Source: an uncultured Pelagibacteraceae bacterium
GTDB lineage: Bacteria; Pseudomonadota; Alphaproteobacteria; Pelagibacterales; Pelagibacteraceae
DNA length: 64,000 bases
NCBI GenBank assembly: GCA_902589455.1
Contig: CACISX010000002.1
Location: forward strand, 182,535-246,534
Direction: 5' to 3'
The notes under the pieces are model-generated. The model ran no database searches and was not told the origin of the DNA. It saw only the letters and a list, made by a program, of their open reading frames with translations. Within the stretch, counting starts at the first letter, position 1. Each line of letters opens with the position of its first letter. Both the position numbers and the translations under genes were made by a program. Shown here piece after piece: positions 17,817-26,036 of this stretch.

Positions 17817-18955
17817 AAAAAATAGCAATAATTGGGGCTGGAATTTCGGGTTTATATATTGCAAATTTATTTAAAGATAATAAGGAATATCAGGTCACGA
17901 TTTATGAAAAGAAAAGTTCAATTGAAGTAGATGAAGGTTATGGAATTCAGTTGTCGGTAAATAGTGTAGAACTTTTAAATAAAATAGGCTTTTCCTCTTT
18001 TACTGAGGAAGAAAAATTTAACCCAAAAAAAATCGATTTTTATGAAATTAAAAATTTAAAAAAAATTTGTGACTTAGATATTTCAAAGTTTAATTCTAAA
18101 AAATCTAAATACACAACATTAAAAAGATCAAAACTACTTCAATTTTTAAAAAAACAGCTAGACAATGATATGATTAAATATAACTGTAGTATCGATCAGA
18201 TTGATTATGATAAAGACTCAATAAGATTAATTTTTAATAATAATAAAATAACTTGTGATTATTTAATTATTTCTGATGGTGTTTTTTCTAAAGGAAAGTC
18301 TTTAATTTCAAAAAATAAATCAAAACCAATTTATAATGATACTATTGCCATTAGGGGCAGTATATCAAAAGAAAATCTTAAAAACATAAATGAGGAAAAT
18401 ATTTCTTTATTTTTAGGATCAGATTTTCATTATGCAGTTTACCCTCTTGATAAAGATAAAAAGTTTAATTTTATTGGCATATTAAAACATAAATTAAATT
18501 CAAACGAGCAAAAAAATCATAATCTTTATAGTGAAAGTTTTTTTATAGAAAGTATTAAAGTTAAATTATCTCAAAAAGTTTCCCAAACTGTTTTTGAAAG
18601 CCTTCAAAATATTAAATTATTTCCAGTCTTTGTAAGTAAAAATTTATACAATCCTCCAAAAAACATATTTCTTATAGGAGATGCATTTTTTGCATTTTCT
18701 CCTTCTTTTGCTCAGGGTGCTTCCCAATCAATAGAGGGTGCTAATGAATTATATGAAATTATAATAAATAATTATAATTTTTATAATTTCAGATTGAAAA
18801 GAGTGAAAATGGTCAACAATAGGTCAAATTTTAATCAATTTGCTTTTCATTTATCTAATCCTATTATGATTTTTTTTAGAAATGTAATTTTAAGAATCTT
18901 AACAAAAAACAGTAAATTCTTAGATAACTATTTAGGAAAAGTTTATAAAAATTAA
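17813..18955 (+). CDS. FAD-dependent monooxygenase, UbiH/salicylate-hydroxylase-like
   Basis: A 380-residue flavoprotein hydroxylase. It has the N-terminal dinucleotide fold (IIGAGISGLYIANLF), the YGIQLSVNSVELLNKIG segment typical of class A monooxygenases, and the conserved second FAD motif around LIGDAFFAFSPSFAQGASQSIEGA. Substrate is unknown: ubiquinone-ring hydroxylases (UbiH/UbiF/UbiL) and aromatic-acid hydroxylases share this architecture. Its ATG overlaps the mutY stop by 4 bp. A C-terminal hydrophobic patch may associate with the membrane, as in ubiquinone enzymes, but this is inference. Confidence 0.85.
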   Translation: MKKIAIIGAGISGLYIANLFKDNKEYQVTIYEKKSSIEVDEGYGIQLSVNSVELLNKIGFSSFTEEEKFNPKKIDFYEIKNLKKICDLDISKFNSKKSKYTTLKRSKLLQFLKKQLDNDMIKYNCSIDQIDYDKDSIRLIFNNNKITCDYLIISDGVFSKGKSLISKNKSKPIYNDTIAIRGSISKENLKNINEENISLFLGSDFHYAVYPLDKDKKFNFIGILKHKLNSNEQKNHNLYSESFFIESIKVKLSQKVSQTVFESLQNIKLFPVFVSKNLYNPPKNIFLIGDAFFAFSPSFAQGASQSIEGANELYEIIINNYNFYNFRLKRVKMVNNRSNFNQFAFHLSNPIMIFFRNVILRILTKNSKFLDNYLGKVYKN

Positions 18956-18961
18956 TGATTA

Positions 18962-20032
18962 TTAATTTAATTCCAACCATTCTTTATTAATTTCTTCCTT
19001 ACCAAAGAAACTATTAATTATTATCATGTGAACTAGGGTTTTATATAACCTATAAGAGTAAAGAAATTTTAGTTTATCAGTTAAAGTTAAAATTATTGTT
19101 AATATAAAACTAATTGAGCCAGATAAAAAATAAATAAAATTATATAAATTTTTCATAAATATATTTTTGTTTTTGTATTTTATATTTAATTTACTCAGAA
19201 AAATTAGAGTTTTGTATTCTTTCAGATCACTAGATATAACATCATATTTTTGTTTATCATTATTATTTTCAAATCTATTTTTGTTATATGGATAAAAAAG
19301 AAAAAAATATGTTTTTGCAAATGAATTTATTTTTTTTTTAAAAATTGGTAGTGGTGTGCTGTCTTGATGAATTACTTCAGCACTATTTGTTTTAATTTGA
19401 AAATCTTTAGATAAGGCATCTATGCCAAATTGTAAATCTTCAAAACCATAAGTATTAAACTCCTCATTAAATTTAAGATTATTTTCTTGAAAAGTTTTTT
19501 TTTTAAAAGACATATTCATTACAACTATATTATGGAAATTTAAGTTTTTAGATAATTTATAAAACTTATCAAATTTTCTATGTCCTTCATCTCTAAATCT
19601 AAAATAATTAGATTTATTTTTTAAATTATGATCGTATTTGATTATTCCACACATTAGTTGCTTTTCATTTTTTAAATCTAAAAGTGATGAATAATGATTT
19701 TTTAAAAAATTTTCACACGGAATACAGTCATCATCCATAATAATAATATTTTCGGAATTTGCTTTAGAAATTCCAATATTTCTTTTTTTACTTACATAAT
19801 CCTCAGTGTCATAAATTTTTACGTCTGTATCTCCAAGATTATTAATTTTCGAAATATTTTCCTCTAAGCCTTTTCTGCTTTTGCTATCTACAAAAATTAA
19901 TTCAATTTTTAAATTTTCTTTTTTTGATTGATAATTTATTTTTTCAAATATATTTCTTCCATAATCATCTCGCTTATGAAAAGGAACAATTATTGAAATA
20001 TCGTAATTCACTTTTTTTAATATTTTTTCCAA
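18962..20032 (-). CDS. Family 2 glycosyltransferase with C-terminal membrane segment
   Basis: A GT-A fold sugar transferase of 356 residues. It opens with DISIIVPFHKRDDYGRNI, the usual GT2 nucleotide-binding strand, and has the metal-binding IIMDDDCIPC segment (DxD-like) at about residues 93-102 and a conserved GFEDLQFGIDA acceptor-site motif (ED). A hydrophobic stretch near residue 300 and a basic tail suggest membrane attachment. It overlaps the next glycosyltransferase upstream by 16 bp. The donor and acceptor are unknown; the neighbours suggest a surface glycan containing a CDP- or dTDP-activated deoxysugar. Confidence 0.88.
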   Translation of the reverse strand: MEKILKKVNYDISIIVPFHKRDDYGRNIFEKINYQSKKENLKIELIFVDSKSRKGLEENISKINNLGDTDVKIYDTEDYVSKKRNIGISKANSENIIIMDDDCIPCENFLKNHYSSLLDLKNEKQLMCGIIKYDHNLKNKSNYFRFRDEGHRKFDKFYKLSKNLNFHNIVVMNMSFKKKTFQENNLKFNEEFNTYGFEDLQFGIDALSKDFQIKTNSAEVIHQDSTPLPIFKKKINSFAKTYFFLFYPYNKNRFENNNDKQKYDVISSDLKEYKTLIFLSKLNIKYKNKNIFMKNLYNFIYFLSGSISFILTIILTLTDKLKFLYSYRLYKTLVHMIIINSFFGKEEINKEWLELN

Positions 20033-20913
20033 TTTAATATAATTTTATTAGGAAGACAAAATGCAATTAAAAATTTGATGATATGCAAAGGTTTTGTTAA
20101 CATCTTAAGATCATTTAAAGACTCAATTCTTTTTTTATTTATAATTTTATATATAGCTCCATAAAGAATCACATTATTTTTAAAAAAATCAAAATTTTTG
20201 TTTTGATTGAAAATAATTTGATATCGCATATCATTATATAGCATTTTAAGTTCTTGGAAGTTTAAATTAATTTTTTTATAAGTAAGATTATTTTCATGTA
20301 ATCTATAAAAAACCAAAGGAGACTGTATCCCTGCTAATTTAGTAATAGTGGATAATCTTAATACAAGATCTAAATCTCCAACAATTTCATATTTTGGATT
20401 AAAATTTATTGATAAATTTTTAAGAGTTGATTTTCTTATAACTAAAGACGACATAACTATAAAATCTTTTTTTAATAGATATTCCAAAACATCGCCGGAA
20501 TAAATTTTTTTAAAACCTAATTTATTTTTTCTTTTGACTCTTTCATTAATGTTCCATGAGTTTGTACATGAAAAGCCTATTTCTGGATTTGTAAATAATT
20601 TTATCTGTTCTTCAAGCTTTGTAGGAAGCCAATGATCGTCTGCATCTAAGAAAGCTATAAATTCTCCATTGCATTTTTCTAATCCTTTATTTCTAGCTTC
20701 ATATTGAGAAGTGTGAATATCTGATAAAAAATATTTAATTCGCTGATCTTTAATTTTGTTTACGATTTTTTTTGATTTATCAGTAGAGAGGTTGTCCCAA
20801 AAAACCAATTCCCAATTTTTATAAGTTTGATTAATTACAGAATTTAATGCTTCATTAAGATATTTTTCACCGTTATAACAATTCATTAAAATTGAAACTA
20901 AAGGTTTAGACAT
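20017..20913 (-). CDS. Family 2 glycosyltransferase
   Basis: A second GT2 enzyme of 298 residues. Visible are the start VSILMNCYNGEKYLNEALNS, the WDNLSTDKS segment, the DADD metal-binding motif in FIAFLDADDHWLP (about residues 89-101), and a later GDLDLVLRLS stretch replacing the more usual EDWD-type acceptor motif. No membrane helices are evident except a weak hydrophobic C-terminus. It is part of the minus-strand surface-sugar cluster, 23 bp after the cytidylyltransferase gene. Sugar specificity cannot be deduced. Confidence 0.88.
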   Translation of the reverse strand: MSKPLVSILMNCYNGEKYLNEALNSVINQTYKNWELVFWDNLSTDKSKKIVNKIKDQRIKYFLSDIHTSQYEARNKGLEKCNGEFIAFLDADDHWLPTKLEEQIKLFTNPEIGFSCTNSWNINERVKRKNKLGFKKIYSGDVLEYLLKKDFIVMSSLVIRKSTLKNLSINFNPKYEIVGDLDLVLRLSTITKLAGIQSPLVFYRLHENNLTYKKINLNFQELKMLYNDMRYQIIFNQNKNFDFFKNNVILYGAIYKIINKKRIESLNDLKMLTKPLHIIKFLIAFCLPNKIILNWKKY

Positions 20914-20936
20914 ATTTTAGTTAAATTAGATTTATT

Positions 20937-21701
20937 TCATTTTAACCATGGTATATTCTTAGATATCCACATTTCTTCCAGCATATCTTTATCTCTTTTG
21001 GTATCCATACATTGCCAAAAATTTTCATGTTTAAAAGCTAATAATTCGTTTAATTCTACTAATTTTTCCAATGGTTCTCTTTCAAACATTATATCGTCAC
21101 CTTTGATAAATTTGAAGATTTCCTTATTTAATACAAAAAAACCACCATTGATCCAACCTTTTTGCAATCTCGGTTTTTCTGCAAAGTTTGTAATTAAATC
21201 TCCTTGAAGTTCCAATTCTCCAAATCTAACTGGAGGTCTAACAGCACATAGTGTTGCAAGTTTCTTATTTTTTTTATGGTGTTCAACTAGTAGATTAATA
21301 TTAACATCTGATATCCCATCTCCATAGGTCATCATAAACTCATTTTCATCTACATATTCTTCAACACGCTTAACTCTGCCCCCAGTCATTGTTTTTTCAC
21401 CTGTGTAAATGATGTTTAAAATTAATTGGTTTTCAGAATTTTTATTTAGATTGTATTTTAACTTTATAACATCTTTATTTTTAGAAATAATGCTATCAGA
21501 ATTTTCAGTAAAATAGTTATTAATTACCTCTGACTTATAACCTGTTGCAATTATAAATTCTTTGTAACCATACATGGCATATAAACTCATTATATGCACA
21601 ATAATCGGGATTTTACCAACAGTAACCATAGGTTTTGGAATTTCATGTGTGTATTCAGATAACCTTGTTCCAAATCCACCTGCTAAAATTAAAACTTTCA
21701 T
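20937..21701 (-). CDS. rfbF: Glucose-1-phosphate cytidylyltransferase
   Basis: Forms CDP-glucose from CTP and glucose-1-phosphate, the entry to CDP-3,6-dideoxyhexoses and related branched sugars. The 254-residue protein has the nucleotidyltransferase signature LAGGFGTRLSEYTHEIPKPM, the family length, and the RfbF-like segments MMTYGDGISDVN and ERVEEYVDE-type region (here RVKRVEEYVDENEF). It heads towards two glycosyltransferases. A CDP-glucose 4,6-dehydratase gene, normally next to it, is not in the cluster, so the final sugar cannot be assigned. Confidence 0.93.
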   Translation of the reverse strand: MKVLILAGGFGTRLSEYTHEIPKPMVTVGKIPIIVHIMSLYAMYGYKEFIIATGYKSEVINNYFTENSDSIISKNKDVIKLKYNLNKNSENQLILNIIYTGEKTMTGGRVKRVEEYVDENEFMMTYGDGISDVNINLLVEHHKKNKKLATLCAVRPPVRFGELELQGDLITNFAEKPRLQKGWINGGFFVLNKEIFKFIKGDDIMFEREPLEKLVELNELLAFKHENFWQCMDTKRDKDMLEEMWISKNIPWLK

Positions 21702-21721
21702 AGTATTTTTTTTAACTCAGT

Positions 21722-22768
21722 CTATTTTAATTTATATAAATTTTCGTCCATTAATTTTAAATGAATATTATTTTCTAAATGTTTTAATCTCATCCATGTA
21801 TTAGATTTTCTAAAATTTTTTGGAATATCTAAATTTTTAACACATTCCATAAGATCAAAAATTGATTTTTTTGAATCAAATTTTGGATAAAAACTTTCAC
21901 CGGAAAGTTTTTCAAATAAGCTAAAATCAACTTTATATGACCTCGAATCAACAGCTTTGTCAGTAGCTATTGAAAGTGTAGTATCTGGTATATTATCAAC
22001 AACCATTTTTGCAAAATCTTTTATCTGAAATGTAAATTCTTTGCTACCGATATTTATAGGTAAAAAATTTTTTTCACTATTATAATTTATTCCCCATCTA
22101 ATGGTTCTACTCATGTCCTCAACATGCACTAATGGTCTCCATGGTGTTCCGTCACTTAGAACCTCAACATGCTTGTTTAAAATAGCAGATGCAACAAGAT
22201 CATTTAAAACTAGATCGAGTCTAAGCTTTGGGCTGGAACCACATGCAGTAGCAAATCTCAGCGAAATTATATTAAAATTATCTGAAGATATGTTTTCTAG
22301 TTCCTTTTCTGCCCAAACTTTTGATTTGGCATATTCTGTCATTGGATTTAGTTCAGAATTTTCATTAGGAAAATTATTATCTGCTATTCCATACATGCTA
22401 CAACTAGATGCAAAAATAAATTTTTTTACTCCTTTTTTTTTTGCTTCAACTGCAATATTCAAACAATACTCACCATTAATTTCATGTGTTACATTAGAAA
22501 ATCTTTTCCCCATTGGGTCGTTTGATACTGCGGCAAGATAGACTACTGCGTCATACTTTTCAGACCACATATTTTGTTGGGAGATCTCATTTCTAATATC
22601 ACCAATAATTTGTTTTTTAGTATATTTTTTTTGATCACTGATTATTTTATCATCACCAAACCAATTAGCATCAAGTCCAAAAACTTCTATATCATCATTA
22701 GCCAGGTGTTTATTTAGAACGCATCCTACATATCCAAGATTTCCAATGACTAAAACTTTTTTACTCAA
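21722..22768 (-). CDS. Extended SDR sugar-nucleotide epimerase/dehydratase
   Basis: A 348-residue NAD-dependent enzyme acting on an activated sugar. The N-terminus carries the GNLGYVG dinucleotide motif; the active site shows SSCSMYG and YAKSK (the Tyr-x3-Lys pair); and a substrate-binding stretch reads SDGTPWRPLVHVEDMSR. It is translationally coupled to the second SDR gene (4 bp overlap). It likely modifies the CDP- or dTDP-sugar made by the neighbouring cytidylyltransferase and RmlC-type cupin. Whether it is an epimerase or a reductase is not clear from sequence alone. Confidence 0.87.
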   Translation of the reverse strand: MSKKVLVIGNLGYVGCVLNKHLANDDIEVFGLDANWFGDDKIISDQKKYTKKQIIGDIRNEISQQNMWSEKYDAVVYLAAVSNDPMGKRFSNVTHEINGEYCLNIAVEAKKKGVKKFIFASSCSMYGIADNNFPNENSELNPMTEYAKSKVWAEKELENISSDNFNIISLRFATACGSSPKLRLDLVLNDLVASAILNKHVEVLSDGTPWRPLVHVEDMSRTIRWGINYNSEKNFLPINIGSKEFTFQIKDFAKMVVDNIPDTTLSIATDKAVDSRSYKVDFSLFEKLSGESFYPKFDSKKSIFDLMECVKNLDIPKNFRKSNTWMRLKHLENNIHLKLMDENLYKLK

Positions 22769-23745
22769 TTATTGCTTCCTTCCAATTTCTTCAAAGTTTT
22801 TTTTATTCCATTTGAAATATCAATTTTGGGTTTAATATTCAATTTTTTCATTTCATTATTTGAGATTCTGAATTTATTTTTATTCTTAATAATGTTAATT
22901 TTTCTCATCAAATTTTTTTGATCAATTTTTTGACCTTTAACAAATAATGTTGGATTTTTATTTATTACAATAGAGTTTTTCTGAACAATTTTAGCTATCT
23001 CCAGCATACTAATAGTTTTTCCAGAACATAAATTCATTACACTTGGTAGGCCTTTTTTTAATATTAATAATTTCTGTACCGTTAGAGCTATATCAGATAT
23101 ATGAATAAAGTCTCTTAGAGGTGATCCATCTGAATTAATTTTAATTTCGTTTTTTTTTTGAGAATTTTGACAAAAATCATTTATTACCAACCACCAACAG
23201 TCGCAAGTTTTCAGTTCTGGATAACCATATCCATTTGATAGTCTTAAAGAAGTAGATTGGATACCACTATATTTTGAGAATATTTCTAAAACATCTTCAC
23301 ACATAGAATGTGTTAAACTATAAATATTTTTGCATTTTTTTTTAGTTTTTTCTGTGATTATTTTTTCTCTAGAGTAGTCACCATAAACCTGCATAGTTGA
23401 AAAATAAATTATTTTTATTTTTAGATTTTTTTTTACAATATAATTACAGATATTAAGTAGAGGCATATAACTTACATTAATAGAATGGTTTAAATTTTTC
23501 TCAGAAACTTTGTGATTTAAAGAAACGGTGTATACAATAGATGAAAAAGTATTTGAAAAAATTTTTTTTTGTAAGCTTAAATTAGTTATATCACCTTCGA
23601 TAATTTTAAAAAATTTTTTTTTAAATTTTTTGTTATGTTTTGGAAATTTTCTACAGACACCTATAACTTTATATCCTTGGCTATACAGCTGTGCAGAAAT
23701 TTTACTACCCAAGTAGCCTGTGCACCCAATGACGCAGACAATCAT
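22765..23745 (-). CDS. Extended SDR family protein with altered catalytic lysine
   Basis: A 326-residue NAD(P)-binding protein. The cofactor motif GCTGYLG (7-13), the FSTMQVYGDYSR active-site strand and the NSDGSPLRDFIHISDIA substrate region mark it as an extended SDR like its neighbour. The Tyr-x3-Lys pair reads Y142-SLT-H146, so the lysine that normally lowers the tyrosine pKa is histidine. It may therefore have an altered mechanism or a non-catalytic role. It couples to the cupin gene by 1 bp overlap and to the next SDR by 4 bp. Confidence 0.85.
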   Translation of the reverse strand: MIVCVIGCTGYLGSKISAQLYSQGYKVIGVCRKFPKHNKKFKKKFFKIIEGDITNLSLQKKIFSNTFSSIVYTVSLNHKVSEKNLNHSINVSYMPLLNICNYIVKKNLKIKIIYFSTMQVYGDYSREKIITEKTKKKCKNIYSLTHSMCEDVLEIFSKYSGIQSTSLRLSNGYGYPELKTCDCWWLVINDFCQNSQKKNEIKINSDGSPLRDFIHISDIALTVQKLLILKKGLPSVMNLCSGKTISMLEIAKIVQKNSIVINKNPTLFVKGQKIDQKNLMRKINIIKNKNKFRISNNEMKKLNIKPKIDISNGIKKTLKKLEGSNN

Positions 23746-24206
23746 TATTTATGAACAATATCCCAATTGTAAGGAATTAAATCATTTGAGATTGGGTCGT
23801 ATCTATTCATTTCACCTGTAGCAACATGAGGTATAGTTGCACAATTTGCAACAATTGCAGTTTTGTCACCTATACATTTATACCCGTTTATTACTCCGGT
23901 AGGAATTCTCACTAAAACATAATTTAAATCTCCCATAAATATTTCCAGAAGATTTTTATATGTTGATGATTCTTTTCTATTATCAAACAAAACTAACTTT
24001 ATCATTCCATGTATAACTGCATAATTTTGAACTTGTTCCTTATGTTCATGCCATCCTTTTATGGCCTGGGGATATGCGGTGGAAAAATACACTTCTCCAA
24101 ATTTCTCAAAGTTTTCATCATCATTCCTAAGCATATGCATTATTGATCCTCTTTCATCAGGGATTTTTTTTAAATTTTTTATTGTTACACCTTCTATTTT
24201 GGTCAT
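23745..24206 (-). CDS. RmlC-type sugar 3,5-epimerase (cupin)
   Basis: A 153-residue protein of the dTDP-4-dehydrorhamnose 3,5-epimerase family. It shows PDERGSIMHMLR near the start, the catalytic-base region IKGWHEHKEQVQNYAVIHG, VRIPTGVINGYK, and the closing MNRYDPIS-IPYNWD pattern of this family. At 153 residues it is shorter than canonical RmlC (about 180), as in the CDP-sugar branch epimerases. It is the first gene of the surface-sugar cluster; the 94 bp upstream contain an inverted repeat that may be the operon's control site. Confidence 0.87.
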   Translation of the reverse strand: MTKIEGVTIKNLKKIPDERGSIMHMLRNDDENFEKFGEVYFSTAYPQAIKGWHEHKEQVQNYAVIHGMIKLVLFDNRKESSTYKNLLEIFMGDLNYVLVRIPTGVINGYKCIGDKTAIVANCATIPHVATGEMNRYDPISNDLIPYNWDIVHK

Positions 24207-24224
24207 AAACTATTTATGTTTGTT

Positions 24225-24242
24225 GATTAAAGTTATTTAATC
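24225..24242. promoter_or_regulatory. Inverted repeat upstream of the surface-sugar cluster
   Basis: GATTAAA-GTTA-TTTAATC, perfect 7 bp arms with a 4 bp centre, lies 19-36 bp before the cupin start codon in the only spacer that can hold this cluster's promoter. It could be an operator or a weak hairpin in the leader. The 94 bp spacer (24207-24300) contains nothing else I can name. AT-rich chance repeats are common here. Confidence 0.35.
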
Positions 24243-24300
24243 TACTTAATTAACTATGTAAAGAGACAATTAAATCAATCAAAATATATTTGAAAAAAAA

Positions 24301-25371
24301 TTAATTTTTGGGTCTCAGTTTTTCTCTTAATACATCTATTGGTTTTAATGAGTTTCCTGACAAAAAATGCCAAAAAGTCCATCCATTACAACTTTCAGCT
24401 CCCAGTATTGTTGCTGCAACTTTATGAATAGAACCTTCTGCTTGATTATGTTTAATACTTCCGTCTGCCATTATTTTAGCAGTTATTTTCTTCTTATTAT
24501 CAAATATATTTGTACCTGGTTTAATTATTCCAAGTTCAACTAATGAACCAAAAGGAATTCTTGGTTTTAATCTATTATTTTTAATTGTATCTAGTAAATC
24601 ATCCTCTATTGGCTGTGTATTTTTTAATCTTTCCTCAGCAGCTTCGAAGTAATTTTGTTCTTTTTCAATTCCAAAATAATTTCTTCCCAATTTTTTTGCT
24701 ACTGCAGCCGTTGTTCCAGATCCCAAAAAAGGATCAATTATCATGTCATTTTTATTTGATGTAGCTAATAAAATTCTATGTAAAAGCGCTTCAGGTTTTT
24801 GTGTTGAATGTATTTTTTTTCCATCTTTTTTTAGTCTTTCAGATCCATTACAAATAGGAAGATCCCAATTAGATCTCATCTGTAAATCATCATTTAAACA
24901 CTTTAAAGACTGATAATTGAATGTATATTTTGATTTCTCACTCTTTGAAGCCCAAATTAATGTTTCATGAGCGTTAGTGAAACGAGTCCCTCTAAAATTC
25001 GGCATTGGGTTATTTTTATTCCAAATGACATCGTTTAAAATCCAAAATCCTAAATTTTGGATTGCAGTGCCCACTCTAAAAATATTATGGTAACTGCCTA
25101 TAACCCAAATAGCTCCGTCTTTTTTTAAAATTCTTTTGCATTCACTAAGCCATTCATATGTGAATTCATCATATTTTTTAAAATTTTCAAATTGATCCCA
25201 CTTATCGTTTACTGCACTAACTTTTGACCTATCTGGTCTGGTTAATTCACATTTTAATTGTAAGTTGTAAGGTGGGTCAGCAAAAACCAAATCAAAAGTT
25301 TCACTTGGAATTTTTTTTAATTCTTCGAGACTGTCTCCATTAATAATTTTATTTTTAAACCCAGTTTTCAT
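24301..25371 (-). CDS. ccrM: Cell-cycle DNA adenine methyltransferase CcrM (GANTC)
   Basis: Methylates adenine in GANTC; in alphaproteobacteria it acts late in replication and controls cell-cycle genes. The 356-residue protein is a beta-class methylase with motif IV DPPY (32-35), the target-recognition region in the middle, and the SAM-binding DPFLGSGTTAA. It then has the roughly 80-residue C-terminal extension that separates CcrM from restriction-type HinfI methylases (RIPFGSLVELGIIKPGT through the SCNGWTFWHF segment). Its predicted promoter carries two GANTC sites, so the enzyme may control its own expression. Confidence 0.96.
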   Translation of the reverse strand: MKTGFKNKIINGDSLEELKKIPSETFDLVFADPPYNLQLKCELTRPDRSKVSAVNDKWDQFENFKKYDEFTYEWLSECKRILKKDGAIWVIGSYHNIFRVGTAIQNLGFWILNDVIWNKNNPMPNFRGTRFTNAHETLIWASKSEKSKYTFNYQSLKCLNDDLQMRSNWDLPICNGSERLKKDGKKIHSTQKPEALLHRILLATSNKNDMIIDPFLGSGTTAAVAKKLGRNYFGIEKEQNYFEAAEERLKNTQPIEDDLLDTIKNNRLKPRIPFGSLVELGIIKPGTNIFDNKKKITAKIMADGSIKHNQAEGSIHKVAATILGAESCNGWTFWHFLSGNSLKPIDVLREKLRPKN

Positions 25372-25383
25372 TTGTAAAAATTA

Positions 25384-25412
25384 ATTAGACTCCAAAAGGA
25401 TTCCATGGTCAA
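25384..25412 (-). promoter_or_regulatory. Predicted ccrM promoter containing two GANTC sites
   Basis: On the minus strand, TTGACC (25412-25407) and TCTAAT (25389-25384) are 17 bp apart, each a 5-of-6 match to sigma-70 boxes, and predict a start about 6 nt before the ATG. GANTC sites at 25399-25403 and 25388-25392 lie in the spacer, and the second overlaps the -10 box. The spacer 25372-25463 holds no other gene. Confidence 0.6.
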
Positions 25413-25463
25413 CCTGTGATTGAAAATTTTGGATTAGATTAGTGTTTATGAATTAAATGGTAA

Positions 25464-26036
25464 CTAGATGTTGTGTTTACTTATTTTAGATACTGGTGAA
25501 AAAGTTTTTCTATGATGTTTAGTAATACCCTGCTTTTTTAAAGCTTTTAAGTGCTGCTTAGTTCCGTACCCAAAGTTTTTATCCCAATGATAACCTTTAT
25601 TTTTTTTTGACAGGGCAGTTATAAATTTATCTCTTGATACTTTAGCAATTATTGAAGCCGCTGAAATAGAAGGAACTTTTTTATCACCCTGAATAACTGA
25701 TTTTAAATTATAATTCTTTAATTTTGGAATTTTATTTCCATCTATTAAAATATGTGTCGGTTTTTTCTTTAATTTTTTTATAGCTCTTTTCATGGCCAGT
25801 AAACTTGCTTGCAATATATTTAGGCTTTCTATTTCTTTTATAGAAGCTTTCCCTAGTGACCATATTGAATTTTTTTTTATATAATTGGATAAATATTCTC
25901 TCTTTTTTTTACTTATTGATTTTGAGTCTTTTAATAATTTTGGATTAATTGATTTATTTAAAATTACTGCAGATGCATAAACTGGCCCAATTAAACTTCC
26001 TCTACCAACTTCATCAACGCCAGCAATTATCTTCAT
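25464..26036 (-). CDS. rnhB: Ribonuclease HII
   Basis: Removes ribonucleotides embedded in DNA and RNA primers. The 190-residue protein has the signature IAGVDEVGRGSLIGPVYASA with the catalytic Asp-Glu pair (D7, E8), the later carboxylate in LIDGNKIP, and SAASIIAKVSRDKF (family motif). Its ATG region couples to the family-4 UDG gene (1 bp overlap). With rnhA at 4162, the genome keeps both RNase H types. The gene ends 92 bp before ccrM, a spacer that holds the ccrM promoter. Confidence 0.96.
   Translation of the reverse strand: MKIIAGVDEVGRGSLIGPVYASAVILNKSINPKLLKDSKSISKKKREYLSNYIKKNSIWSLGKASIKEIESLNILQASLLAMKRAIKKLKKKPTHILIDGNKIPKLKNYNLKSVIQGDKKVPSISAASIIAKVSRDKFITALSKKNKGYHWDKNFGYGTKQHLKALKKQGITKHHRKTFSPVSKISKHNI

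Noticed and set aside
22101..22541. 146-codon plus-strand frame inside the SDR gene
   Set aside because: Antisense shadow of a gene with clear Rossmann and Tyr-x3-Lys motifs; its residue usage is not protein-like.
24225..24300. CtrA box (TTAA-N7-TTAA) upstream of the sugar cluster or ccrM
   Set aside because: TTAA pairs are present but with spacings of 5, 6 or 9, not 7; such matches are expected by chance in AT-rich DNA.
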